From positions 165,995 through 229,994 of the forward strand of contig NZ_LMDE01000010.1 of NCBI RefSeq assembly GCF_001425025.1: DNA of 64,000 nucleotides, read 5' to 3'. The translations under genes and the position numbers were made by a program. The DNA comes from Nocardioides sp. Root122. GTDB taxonomy: Bacteria > Actinomycetota > Actinomycetes > Propionibacteriales > Nocardioidaceae. A model generated the notes under the pieces. That model worked only from the letters and a program-made list of their open reading frames with translations, made no database searches and was not told the origin of the DNA. Numbering within the stretch: position 1 is the stretch's first letter; each line of letters begins with the position of its first letter. Positions 24,014 to 32,396 of this stretch are shown one piece after another.

Positions 24014-25534
24014 TCAGCCGGGCGCCAGGCGCGGACGGCGTCGCAGGAGCGTGGCGGGAGCGCGGGTCGGCCGCAGCCGGGCGCATGCCTCGTCGGCGCA
24101 GGCGGCCGGCGACGGGCGCATGTCGATCGCAATGCTGTCCGGCCACGGGTCGTCGAGCCGCCGCAGCTGCTCGGCAGTCGCCTCGTCCGCGTCGGAGCGG
24201 TGCGAGGCCCCGGCGCCGGCCCTGCCGCGGATGCGCGCTGCGGCGACTGCACGGTCGAGGTGGCAGCGGAACGAGACCAGGTCGGCGTGGGCGAGCTCCG
24301 CGGTCGTCGCTGCCAGACGGCGTTCGGCATCATCGGTCCACGACGCGTCGAGCACCACGGACTCGCCACGGTGCAGGAGCAATCCGGCACGGCGGAGCAT
24401 CTCGGCGTACGTCGCGCGCGTGTGCACCGGGCTGTAGATGCCGGAGGCGAAGGCAGCTGCCGCAGGGGTCTGCGGATCGATGCCGGCGGCCTCCTTGCGC
24501 AGGCGGTCACTGCTGATCGCGACCATGCCGAGGCGTTCGGCGACGTGCACGGCGAGTGTCGTCTTGCCGACGCCGGGAGGGCCGCCGACCAGCACCAGGG
24601 TGACCGCGCCGCTGCGCAGGTGGTCGCGCGCCATGGTGGCGTAGGTCGTCACCTGGTCGGACGCCGGACGATCGAGCTGCGCGCCGGTGAAGCAGGCGAC
24701 CTTCGCCCGCACGAATGCCCGGTAGGCGACGAAGTGGTGGACGAGCGCGGGAGGGGCGGGATCGCCGACCAGCTCCGCCCAGTCGTCGAGCAGGACCTGC
24801 CCCAGCTCCGGAGCACCCAGGGCCTCCAGACCCATCGCGAGGAAGGCGACGTCGTCGAGCCGGTCGAGATGGCGCAGCGTGTCGTCGAACTCGAGGCAGT
24901 CGAGCAGGCGGGGGCCGTCGGCCATGCAGAAGATGTCGTCGGCGGTGAGGTCGCCGTGCCCGTCGACCACGGCGCCCCGGCGGATCCGGTCGGCGAACAG
25001 CTCGTCGCGGCCGGCCAGGAAGCGGTGGACGAGCGTCTCGACCTCGTCCAGCAGTGCGGCTGGGAGCATGGTGCCGGCGTGGGGACGGGTCTGCTCGAAG
25101 CTGGCGTCCCAGCGCGACAGGATCGCCTGACGGCTCCCGTTCTTCGCGATCTCGGGGCTCCGGGCGGCGCCGCTGTGGAACGCGGCCAGCACGCGGGCGA
25201 TCCGCCGGACGTCCGTGGTCAGGTCCGCACCCTCGCGGACCAGCCGTGACAGGCGCGCCGACTCCGGCAGCCGTCGCATCACGACCACCGGCTCGGCCAC
25301 CCCGTCCGGGGTGACCAGGTTCCCGACCCCGAGGTAGACGTCGGGCGCGAGACGTCGGTTCAGCGACACCTCGTGCTCGCACACGCGTCGCCTCGTGGTG
25401 CGGTCGGTGAAGTCCAGGAACCCGAGCGCGACCGGCTTCTTGAGCTTGAAGGCCCGATCGCCGAGGAGGACGACGCAGCCGGAGTGCGTCTCGCGCACCG
25501 CGGCCCACGAGTCGGACGTCGACCCTGCTGCCAT
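24014..25534 (-). CDS. Rv2004c-like bifunctional APH-fold/P-loop kinase protein
   Basis: 506 residues. The N-terminal part (about 1-310) resembles an aminoglycoside-phosphotransferase-fold kinase (HGDLTADDIF in the catalytic-loop position, LDCLEFDD as the metal-binding segment). The C-terminal part is a P-loop kinase with Walker A GGPPGVGKTTLA and a LDASWTDD motif. This two-domain arrangement is that of Rv2004c, a DosR-regulon protein of unknown substrate. A minus-strand box GGGACCTTCGGCGC lies 36-49 bp upstream of the ATG. True substrate and activity are unknown. Confidence 0.85.
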   Translation of the reverse strand: MAAGSTSDSWAAVRETHSGCVVLLGDRAFKLKKPVALGFLDFTDRTTRRRVCEHEVSLNRRLAPDVYLGVGNLVTPDGVAEPVVVMRRLPESARLSRLVREGADLTTDVRRIARVLAAFHSGAARSPEIAKNGSRQAILSRWDASFEQTRPHAGTMLPAALLDEVETLVHRFLAGRDELFADRIRRGAVVDGHGDLTADDIFCMADGPRLLDCLEFDDTLRHLDRLDDVAFLAMGLEALGAPELGQVLLDDWAELVGDPAPPALVHHFVAYRAFVRAKVACFTGAQLDRPASDQVTTYATMARDHLRSGAVTLVLVGGPPGVGKTTLAVHVAERLGMVAISSDRLRKEAAGIDPQTPAAAAFASGIYSPVHTRATYAEMLRRAGLLLHRGESVVLDASWTDDAERRLAATTAELAHADLVSFRCHLDRAVAAARIRGRAGAGASHRSDADEATAEQLRRLDDPWPDSIAIDMRPSPAACADEACARLRPTRAPATLLRRRPRLAPG

Positions 25535-25569
25535 GACCCCAGCCTCCGCGTCGGGTGCGCCGGACGACA

Positions 25570-25583
25570 GCGCCGAAGGTCCC
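25570..25583. promoter_or_regulatory. DosR-type box before the Rv2004c-like gene
   Basis: Plus strand GCGCCGAAGGTCCC, minus strand GGGACCTTCGGCGC: one mismatch to the GGGACCTTCGGCCC form, placed 36-49 bp upstream of the start at 25534. Confidence 0.7.
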
Positions 25584-25816
25584 TCGGGTCCGGGCAGGTC
25601 GACAGCGGTCCGCAGGCGGGACGGGACGAAGGACCCGCTCCCCGGTGCCCCGCGGCCCTGACCCCGGACGGGTGGCGGGGAGCAGAGTAGGAGTCAGGAG
25701 GTCATGCCTCCTGGAGAAGTCCCTGGTCGCACTCGTCGGCGTGCTGTCCGTCGTCGCCGTGGTGGGACTGGTGCAGGTAGGTGTCGGTCTGAGGACCGAG
25801 GAGTGGAGGCTTCATC

Positions 25817-26653
25817 ATGGACATCGTCCTTGCCGTCCTGGTCGTCGTGGCGGTCCTCGCCCTGACCGTGCTCGGGATGTCGATCCGCGTGGTCAAGCAG
25901 TACGAGCGGGGGGTGCTCCTCCGGTTCGGCCGCCTCCGCGGCGTCCGCGAGCCCGGGCTGCGCTTCATCATCCCGTTCGTCGACGTGCTGAGGAAGGTGT
26001 CGCTCCGCACGATCACGATGCCGATCCAGTCGCAGGGGATCATCACGCGGGACAACGTCAGCATCGACGTCGCAGGCGTGGCGTACTACCACGTGACGGA
26101 CGCCGAGAAGGCCGTGCTGGCCATCGAGAACGTCGCGGTGGCGGTCGACCAGATCGCCCAGACCACCTTGCGCAACGTCGTGGGCCAGCACAGCCTCGAC
26201 CAGGCGCTGGCCGAGACCGACGGGATCAACGTCAGCATCCGGGAGATCCTCGACCGGACCACCACCGAGTGGGGCGTCATGGTCACCCTCGTCGAGCTGA
26301 AGGACATCCAGCTGCCCGAGAGCATGAAGCGGGCGATGGCGCGCCAGGCCGAGGCGGAGCGCGAGAAGCGCGCGAAGATCATCGCGGCAGAGGGCGAGTC
26401 GGCTGCGGCCGCCGCGCTTGGCGAGGCGTCGGACACCATGGTGGCCCACCCCCTGGCACTCCAGCTGCGCAACCTGCAGAGCCTCGTGGAGATCGGTGTG
26501 GACAAGAACACGACGGTCGTGTTCCCCGCACCCCTCATGAGCACCATCGGCGACCTCGGCGCGTTCTTGCGGCGCGAGATGCGCGCCGCGACCGACGAGC
26601 CGATGGTGGGCAAGGCCGACGGCGTCGGACCGCGCGCGGTGCCGCGGGTCTGA
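25817..26653 (+). CDS. slipin (SPFH/stomatin-like membrane protein)
   Basis: 278 residues: one N-terminal transmembrane helix (residues 2-21), then an SPFH/band-7 domain (YERGVLLRFGRLRG, GLRFIIPFVD, ITRDNVSIDVAGVAYY) and a helical Ala/Glu-rich region (about 170-205), as in bacterial slipins that form membrane scaffolds. GGAGG precedes the ATG by 8 bases. It lies 35 bp before the sugar-type ABC ATPase. The usual NfeD-like membrane partner is not next to it. No DosR-type box was seen in the 282-bp upstream space. Confidence 0.88.
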   Translation: MDIVLAVLVVVAVLALTVLGMSIRVVKQYERGVLLRFGRLRGVREPGLRFIIPFVDVLRKVSLRTITMPIQSQGIITRDNVSIDVAGVAYYHVTDAEKAVLAIENVAVAVDQIAQTTLRNVVGQHSLDQALAETDGINVSIREILDRTTTEWGVMVTLVELKDIQLPESMKRAMARQAEAEREKRAKIIAAEGESAAAAALGEASDTMVAHPLALQLRNLQSLVEIGVDKNTTVVFPAPLMSTIGDLGAFLRREMRAATDEPMVGKADGVGPRAVPRV

Positions 26654-26688
26654 CCAGCGGTGCCCGGACCCACCACCAGGAGGACGCC

Positions 26689-27501
26689 ATGACCACCACG
26701 GAACAGCACACCATCGGAGCGTCTGGGGCGCTGTCCCCAGGGAGCACGCCGTTGCTGCGCCTCGAGCACCTCGGCAAGTCGTTCGGCCCGGTCGTGGCGC
26801 TGGACGACGTGACGCTCGACATCCCTGCCGGCGCCGTGACCGCCCTCGCGGGCGACAACGGGGCAGGCAAGTCGGTGCTGATCAAGTGCATCGCTGGGAT
26901 CCACCGCCCGGACCGCGGCCGGATCCTGTGGCAGGGTCGGAAGGTCGAGCTGCACAACCCCAGGGAAGCGGCCGCACTCGGCATCGAGACGGTCTACCAG
27001 GACCTGGCGCTGTGCGACAACCTCGACATCGTCCAGAACATGTTCCTCGGGCGCGAGCGGTTGCGGCACGGGCTGCTCGAGGAGGAGGACATGGAGGCCG
27101 CTGCCACGGACACGCTCCGGGGGCTGGCGGTGACGACCGTGCGCTCCATCCGGCAGCCGGTCGCGTCGCTCTCAGGAGGGCAGCGACAGTCGGTCGCGAT
27201 CGCGAAGTCCGTGCTGTGGAACTCCAAGCTCGTCATCATGGACGAGCCGACCGCGGCGCTGGGCGTCGCCCAGACCACGGTCGTGCTCGACCTGATCCGC
27301 CGCCTGGCCGACCGCGGCCTGGCCGTCATCGTGATCTCCCACAACATGAACGACGTGTTCGAGGTGGCGGACCGGATCGCGGTGCTCCGCCTCGGCCGCC
27401 TGGTCGGGGTCAGGCCCGTCGGCGAGCTGGACCAGCGGGCCGTCGTCGACCTGATGACGAGCGGGAGCTCGGAGCGGCTCGCTCCCGCTGACCAGCGGTG
27501 A
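26689..27501 (+). CDS. sugar-type ABC transporter ATPase, orphan
   Basis: 270 residues, one ABC domain of the CUT2 sugar class (RbsA/XylG/FrcA-like). Walker A reads GDNGAGKSVLIK (family usual GKST; here V follows the Ser), signature LSGGQRQSVAIA, Walker B LVIMDEPTAAL and H-loop VISHNM. CUT2 ATPases are commonly two fused domains; this is the single-domain form. AGGAGG precedes ATG by 5 bases. No permease or solute-binding protein gene is present, so either it partners with distant genes or serves another role beside the slipin and glucan genes. Confidence 0.85.
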   Translation: MTTTEQHTIGASGALSPGSTPLLRLEHLGKSFGPVVALDDVTLDIPAGAVTALAGDNGAGKSVLIKCIAGIHRPDRGRILWQGRKVELHNPREAAALGIETVYQDLALCDNLDIVQNMFLGRERLRHGLLEEEDMEAAATDTLRGLAVTTVRSIRQPVASLSGGQRQSVAIAKSVLWNSKLVIMDEPTAALGVAQTTVVLDLIRRLADRGLAVIVISHNMNDVFEVADRIAVLRLGRLVGVRPVGELDQRAVVDLMTSGSSERLAPADQR

Positions 27502-27602
27502 GACGACGAGGTAGCGACGGGGGACGAGAGGCTCAGCCGGCTGTCGACGGGCCGATTTGCGTGGCACGGCGCGACCGCGCATAGTGGCCGGTTCGCGCTC
27601 GT

Positions 27603-27616
27603 TTGGAACGATCCAA
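27603..27616. promoter_or_regulatory. LacI/CebR-like palindrome before the glucan operon
   Basis: The sequence reads TTGGAACGATCCAA: inverted repeat with a central CG, one mismatch from symmetry. It resembles LacI-family operators such as the Streptomyces CebR site (TGGGAGCGCTCCCA; 10 of 14 positions agree by eye). It ends on the A of the ATG at 27616, which argues that translation starts downstream. Confidence 0.4.
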
Positions 27617-29547
27617 TGCGAGTGTCGAGACAGGGTCGGTCATCCGACGTGCGCCCGTCTCGGCCTGCGCCCGCTCACGCAGTCGGGCGCTCGTGGCATC
27701 CCTGCCACCACCCGACATCCGGCCTTCACGGCCGACACCCTTCGCTGCGCTCGGGCAGTGTCCCCCCGAAGGAGATCATCATCACCACCGCCGAATTCGA
27801 ACGACTGCTGAGGCCCGCGCCCGGCACCGAAGGACTCAGCTCCGACCACACCCGCGACGCCACCAGGTCCAGCTCGCCCTCGCTGATGATGCTGGTCCTG
27901 CTGGCCACCATCGGGGTGCTGGCCTATGCCAGCTTCATCTTCCGGCCCTCGCACCACGGCGACCTGCTGCCGTTCGCGCTCGTCGTGACCGCCGAGACCT
28001 GGCTGATCGCCCAGGCGCTGCTCGCTCTGTGGACCATCCTGTCCAGCGGCTACGACGCCCGGGACTTCGCCTACCACCAGGCCAAGCGCAATCTCTTCGA
28101 CCCCGGCCAGATCCTGGCGCAGGGGACGGAGGACACCCCGAGCCAGTGGCCGATGCGGGTCAACGAGGCGCCGACGTCGGTCGACGTCTTCGTCACGACC
28201 TACGGCGAGGACCTCGACGTCATCCGGCGCACCGTCTCAGCAGCGCTCGCGATCCGCGGACGCCACCGGACGCTGGTGCTCGACGACGGCCGTTCCGACG
28301 ACGTGCGCGACCTCGCCCACGAGCTCGGCGCGGAGTACGTGCGCCGTCCCGACAACAGCGGCGCGAAGGCCGGGAACATCAACCACGCGCTGTCCATCAC
28401 CGACGGCGAGTTCTTCGCGGTGTTCGACGCCGACTTCGCGCCGCGGCCGGAGTTCCTCCACGAGACCCTGCCCTACTTCGCCACCGACAAGGTCGCCTTC
28501 GTCCAGACCCCGCAGACCTACGGCAACCTGCACACCGTGCTGTCCCGAGGCTCGGGCTACATGCAGTCGGTGTTCTACTCCCTCATCCAGTCGGGCAAGA
28601 ACCGCTTCAACGCCGCGTTCTGCGTGGGCACGAACGTGGTCTTCCGGCGCAACGCCGTCGCCGACATCGGCGGGATCTACCAGAAGTCCAAATCCGAGGA
28701 CATCTGGACCTCGATCCACCTGCACGAGCGCGGCTGGCGCTCCATCTACACCGGCGCGGTGCTCGCGGTGGGGGACACCCCCGAGTCCGTCGAGGCCTAC
28801 AGCAAGCAGCAGCTGCGCTGGGCGACCGGCGCCTTCGAGATCCTGCTGCGCCACAACCCGCTGAGCCGCAAGCGCAACCTCACCACCGACCAGCGCATCC
28901 AGTACCTCACGACCGCCACGTTCTACCTGAACGGCATCGCCCCGGCGCTGCTGCTCGCGGTGCCGCCGCTGCAGATCTACTTCGACCTCACCCCGGTCGC
29001 GCTGGGCGTGCCGACGAGCACCTGGCTGATGTACTACGCGGGCTTCTACTTCATGCAGGTCGTGGTGGCGCTCTACACGATGGGCTCCTTCCGCTGGGAG
29101 ACCCTGATGCTGGCCTCGGCGTCGTTCCCGATCTACGTGCAGGCGATGTGGAACGCCATCACCCGGCGCGAGCGGCAGTGGCACGTCACCGGCAGTGCCG
29201 GCGGCGCCCGGTCGCCGTTCACCTACACCTTCCCCCAGGTGCTGGTGTTCGTCTTCCTGCTGCTCACCACCGTCGTGGGCGCGTGGAAGACGCAGGTGAC
29301 CGGCTCGTTCAACGTCGCGCTGGCCTGGAACGCACTCAACACGATCGTCCTCGGCATCTTCCTCGTCATCACCTATCGCGAGGCGCGCACCGCTCGAGCC
29401 ACCCGCCGTACCGCTCGACGCGAGGAGCGCCAGGAACGCCGGGAGGCACGTGGTCGTCGGCGGCGTACGCCCGTCGCCGCCCCCGCGCCCGCGTCCGTCG
29501 CCCGCACGTCCGACCCGTCCACGACCCTCGTTGGAGGCCCCCGATGA
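27616..29547 (+). CDS. processive GT2 synthase, curdlan/cellulose-synthase-like
   Basis: A family-2 glycosyltransferase with two N-terminal membrane helices, a cytosolic GT domain and four C-terminal helices. Catalytic motifs: DDGRSDD, FDADF (DxD), KSEDIW (TED-like) and QQLRWATG (QxxRW), the hallmarks of processive beta-glycan synthases. Together with the downstream GH81 beta-1,3-glucanase this suggests a beta-1,3-glucan (curdlan-like) product. Start uncertain: ATG 27616 lacks a ribosome-binding site and is followed by poor coding sequence, while AAGGAG (27769-27774) precedes three ATC codons, so initiation near 27781 is likely. Its stop overlaps the next gene (ATGA). No PilZ domain is visible. 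Confidence 0.85.
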   Translation: MRVSRQGRSSDVRPSRPAPAHAVGRSWHPCHHPTSGLHGRHPSLRSGSVPPKEIIITTAEFERLLRPAPGTEGLSSDHTRDATRSSSPSLMMLVLLATIGVLAYASFIFRPSHHGDLLPFALVVTAETWLIAQALLALWTILSSGYDARDFAYHQAKRNLFDPGQILAQGTEDTPSQWPMRVNEAPTSVDVFVTTYGEDLDVIRRTVSAALAIRGRHRTLVLDDGRSDDVRDLAHELGAEYVRRPDNSGAKAGNINHALSITDGEFFAVFDADFAPRPEFLHETLPYFATDKVAFVQTPQTYGNLHTVLSRGSGYMQSVFYSLIQSGKNRFNAAFCVGTNVVFRRNAVADIGGIYQKSKSEDIWTSIHLHERGWRSIYTGAVLAVGDTPESVEAYSKQQLRWATGAFEILLRHNPLSRKRNLTTDQRIQYLTTATFYLNGIAPALLLAVPPLQIYFDLTPVALGVPTSTWLMYYAGFYFMQVVVALYTMGSFRWETLMLASASFPIYVQAMWNAITRRERQWHVTGSAGGARSPFTYTFPQVLVFVFLLLTTVVGAWKTQVTGSFNVALAWNALNTIVLGIFLVITYREARTARATRRTARREERQERREARGRRRRTPVAAPAPASVARTSDPSTTLVGGPR

Positions 29548-30269
29548 ACTTCCTCACCCGTCTGAAGTACCTGTTCGGCATCCTGCTCGTCGTCGGCGCG
29601 GTCGCCGCGCTGGCGCTGAGCATGAACCACCGCATCAGCACCGTCCACGACGTCAGCGCCACCGTCAAGACTGATGACTACACCGTCGGGACGCCCTACG
29701 CGGGCACCGTGGTCGCGCGCAAGGTCGACGTCGGGGACCAGGTCGGCAAGGGCGACACCCTGTTCGTGGTCCGGAGCACCGAGCTGGCCCGCGAGATCGA
29801 GAAGGACGCCGTCGACCCCGCGAAGTCGCCCTATGACATCCGCGGCAGGAGCAAGGTCGTCATCCGCGCGACGTCGGCGGGGAAGGTCTCGGACGTCCAG
29901 CCGATCGAGGGCGCCTACGTGGCCGCCAACTCGACGCTCGCCCAGGTGCAGGAGCAGGGCACCAGCTACGTCCAGGCCGACTTCCGGCTCACCCCGAAGC
30001 AGTACGCGCTGGTTCGCGGTGCCGACGAGGTGACCGTTCGTCTTCCGGACGACCGGGCCATGACGGCCGACATCGACCGTGTCGGCGTCCGCACCGACGG
30101 CGAGAGCGCCGCGACCCGGCTGCGCGTCGTGTCCCCGGACCTCGACAACCGTGGCATGTTCGCCTCTGGCACGCCGGTCGACGTCGACGTGACGCTTCGC
30201 CGCGACGGCTTGGGCGAGTCGCTGCGCACGCTCGTGGCCGGCCTGCTCACCCCGGGAGGTGCCGGATGA
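29544..30269 (+). CDS. HlyD-like membrane-fusion/anchor protein
   Basis: 241 residues: one N-terminal transmembrane helix (about 9-27), then a biotinyl-lipoyl-like hairpin half (GTPYAGTVVARKVDVGDQVG) and its partner (ATSAGKVSDVQPIEGAYV), and a beta-barrel part (to about 235). This is the shortened layout seen in membrane-fusion proteins of polysaccharide synthases (Alg44-like, without PilZ). It starts inside the synthase stop codon and its own stop overlaps the GH81 start, so the three are strictly coupled. It probably anchors or guides the nascent polymer across the membrane. Confidence 0.8.
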   Translation: MNFLTRLKYLFGILLVVGAVAALALSMNHRISTVHDVSATVKTDDYTVGTPYAGTVVARKVDVGDQVGKGDTLFVVRSTELAREIEKDAVDPAKSPYDIRGRSKVVIRATSAGKVSDVQPIEGAYVAANSTLAQVQEQGTSYVQADFRLTPKQYALVRGADEVTVRLPDDRAMTADIDRVGVRTDGESAATRLRVVSPDLDNRGMFASGTPVDVDVTLRRDGLGESLRTLVAGLLTPGGAG

Positions 30270-32362
30270 GGAACCGTGCCTGGATCTCCGTCGCCGCGGT
30301 CGTCGGCGTGATCGCGCTCGTCGTGGCCGGGACGACTGCCCTCTTCCGCGGTGGCTCCTCTGCCGCCGACGTCTCCTTCCGGCCGTTCTCGTCGAGCTCG
30401 ACGTCGGGATGGACCCGCGTGGGGGACCAGGCGCCGTCCTCGTGGACCCCGGCGGCGGCGCGTCTGCCCCACTCGGAGGGGTCGACCGGTTCGCTGCGCG
30501 TCGACGACGACCTCCCGCCGCCGACCAACAGGTGGTACTCGGGGATGTTCCTCGGTGCCGATCCGCAGCCGGTCTTCGCGATGCCGCTGGCCGTGCAGGC
30601 GGACGACACCGGTGTCGCCCTCGGGCTGCCCCGGGTGTCGGCCTCGGCGCGCACCATCACCGCTCCGTTCGCCCCCGAGGTGCGGATCGGCCTGCCCGCC
30701 GACGCCTTCACCGCGACGCGCGCCGACCCCGTCTCGGTGACGTCGACCTACACGTCGTCGGGCGCCCCGGTCGGTGAGCTCGACCTGGCCGAGGGCTGGC
30801 CCTACGCCGGCTACACGGCGCTCGAGGACCAGGACGTCACCGTCCCTCCGGGGTTGCAGGCGCGCGACGGGGGCCGATGGCTGGCCACGGCCGTCGGCGA
30901 CACGACGTACGGACTCGCCGTTGCCCGCGCCGACGGCAGCCGTCGGTCGGTCACGGCCCCCGACGGCACAGTGAGCATCGGGCGGGGGGAGACCCTGTTG
31001 GTGTTCGCCGCCCGCGAGGACGGCACGCTCGCCGAGCTCGCTCGCGGGGCCGTGCCGGTCCACGGGACGACCGTGGACCACCAGGTCCGCGGGGGACAGG
31101 CCCGGACCCGGATCGGCTACGACACACCCGGCGGCCAGCGCACCGTGCTGGCGGCCATGCCGCACCATGTGCTCCACCGTCCGGCGGTCGTGGGTCGCAC
31201 CGACTCGGTCTACGGACCGCTCCGGCTGGTCCGGTCCCGGACCCTGGTGTCCGGCGTGCCGGCGGTGCGACCCCGGGCGACCCTGCCGCTGGGCGGCCTC
31301 GGAGGCGCGGCACGCGAGGAGCTGCGTACGCAGGTGGTCGCGGACGTGGCGCAGGAGCTCGCCCGCGGCGAGTCGCGTGAGGACACCTACTTCGGTGGCA
31401 AGGACGTCCAACGGATGGCGCAGCTCACCAGGCTCGCCGAGGACGTCGGCGCCGACGGCGCCGCGCGCTCCATGCGCGAGCGTGCGGTCTCCGAGCTGGA
31501 CGACTGGCTGAGCGGCGACGACGACTGCCCGGCGAGCGGGACCCGGTGCTTCGCCTACGACAGCGCCTGGAAGGGCGTGGTGGGCCGCAGTGCCTCGTTC
31601 GGGTCCGAGGAGTTCAACGACCACCACTTCCACTACGGCTACTTCCTCACGGCGGCGGCGCTGCTGGGGGAGGGGGAGCCGCGGCTGCTGGACCGGTGGC
31701 GCCCGACCCTCACTGCGCTCGCGGAGGACATCGCCTCGCCGGCGACGAACGGCGCGATCCCCGCACTGCGCAGCTTCGACCCGTACGCCGGCCACTCGTG
31801 GGCAGCCGGGAGGTCGGAGTTCGCCGACGGCAACAACCAGGAGTCCAGCTCCGAGGCCGTCAACGCCTGGAACGGGTTGGCGGCCTGGGCCGCGGCGGAC
31901 GGCCACCGTGGGCTCGCGCGCCAGGCCACGTGGCAGCTCAGCCTCGAGACGGCCTCCGCGAGCGCGTACTGGCTGGAGCCGCGACACCTTCCGAAGGGTT
32001 TCGAGCACTCGATGGTCTCGCTCAACTGGGGCGGCAAGCGCGAGTGGGCCACCTGGTTCAGCGGTGAGCCGTCGGCGATCCTCGGCATCCAGCTGCTGCC
32101 CATGCCCTCGACGCTCGCGCAGGCTCGGATCTCTCCGAAGCGCGTGCGCGCCAACGTGGCGGAGGCGTCTGCCCACGGGTTCGACACGATGTTCGGCGAC
32201 TACCTCACCATGTACCTCGGGCTCGCCGATCCACAGCGGGCACTGGCGATCGGTCGCAGGCTTCCCGACTCCGCGATCGACGACGGCAACACCCGCAGCC
32301 ACCTCCTGGCATGGCTCCTGGCGGCTCGAGCCGGCGACCTGCGAGCGTCGGGACGTCGGTGA
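30266..32362 (+). CDS. GH81 endo-beta-1,3-glucanase, membrane-anchored
   Basis: 698 residues with an N-terminal signal-anchor (5-26). The C-terminal half carries GH81 signatures: EFNDHHFHYGYFL (catalytic Asp region) and NNQESSSEAVNAWNG (catalytic Glu pair). The N-terminal half is the beta-sandwich part typical of the family (motif NRWYSGMFLG). GH81 enzymes cut internal beta-1,3-glucan bonds. In this operon it would trim or release the polymer, much as cellulase does in bcs operons. Starts by ATGA overlap with the fusion protein. The family call is strong. Confidence 0.9.
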   Translation: MRNRAWISVAAVVGVIALVVAGTTALFRGGSSAADVSFRPFSSSSTSGWTRVGDQAPSSWTPAAARLPHSEGSTGSLRVDDDLPPPTNRWYSGMFLGADPQPVFAMPLAVQADDTGVALGLPRVSASARTITAPFAPEVRIGLPADAFTATRADPVSVTSTYTSSGAPVGELDLAEGWPYAGYTALEDQDVTVPPGLQARDGGRWLATAVGDTTYGLAVARADGSRRSVTAPDGTVSIGRGETLLVFAAREDGTLAELARGAVPVHGTTVDHQVRGGQARTRIGYDTPGGQRTVLAAMPHHVLHRPAVVGRTDSVYGPLRLVRSRTLVSGVPAVRPRATLPLGGLGGAAREELRTQVVADVAQELARGESREDTYFGGKDVQRMAQLTRLAEDVGADGAARSMRERAVSELDDWLSGDDDCPASGTRCFAYDSAWKGVVGRSASFGSEEFNDHHFHYGYFLTAAALLGEGEPRLLDRWRPTLTALAEDIASPATNGAIPALRSFDPYAGHSWAAGRSEFADGNNQESSSEAVNAWNGLAAWAAADGHRGLARQATWQLSLETASASAYWLEPRHLPKGFEHSMVSLNWGGKREWATWFSGEPSAILGIQLLPMPSTLAQARISPKRVRANVAEASAHGFDTMFGDYLTMYLGLADPQRALAIGRRLPDSAIDDGNTRSHLLAWLLAARAGDLRASGRR

Positions 32363-32396
32363 AGCCAGTCACCCGGGCCAGCCGGCTCCGCCACGC

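Noticed and set aside
25682..25816. Short hydrophobic frame upstream of the slipin
   Set aside because: It reads like one membrane helix but has no start codon with a ribosome-binding site and continues into a long non-coding frame.
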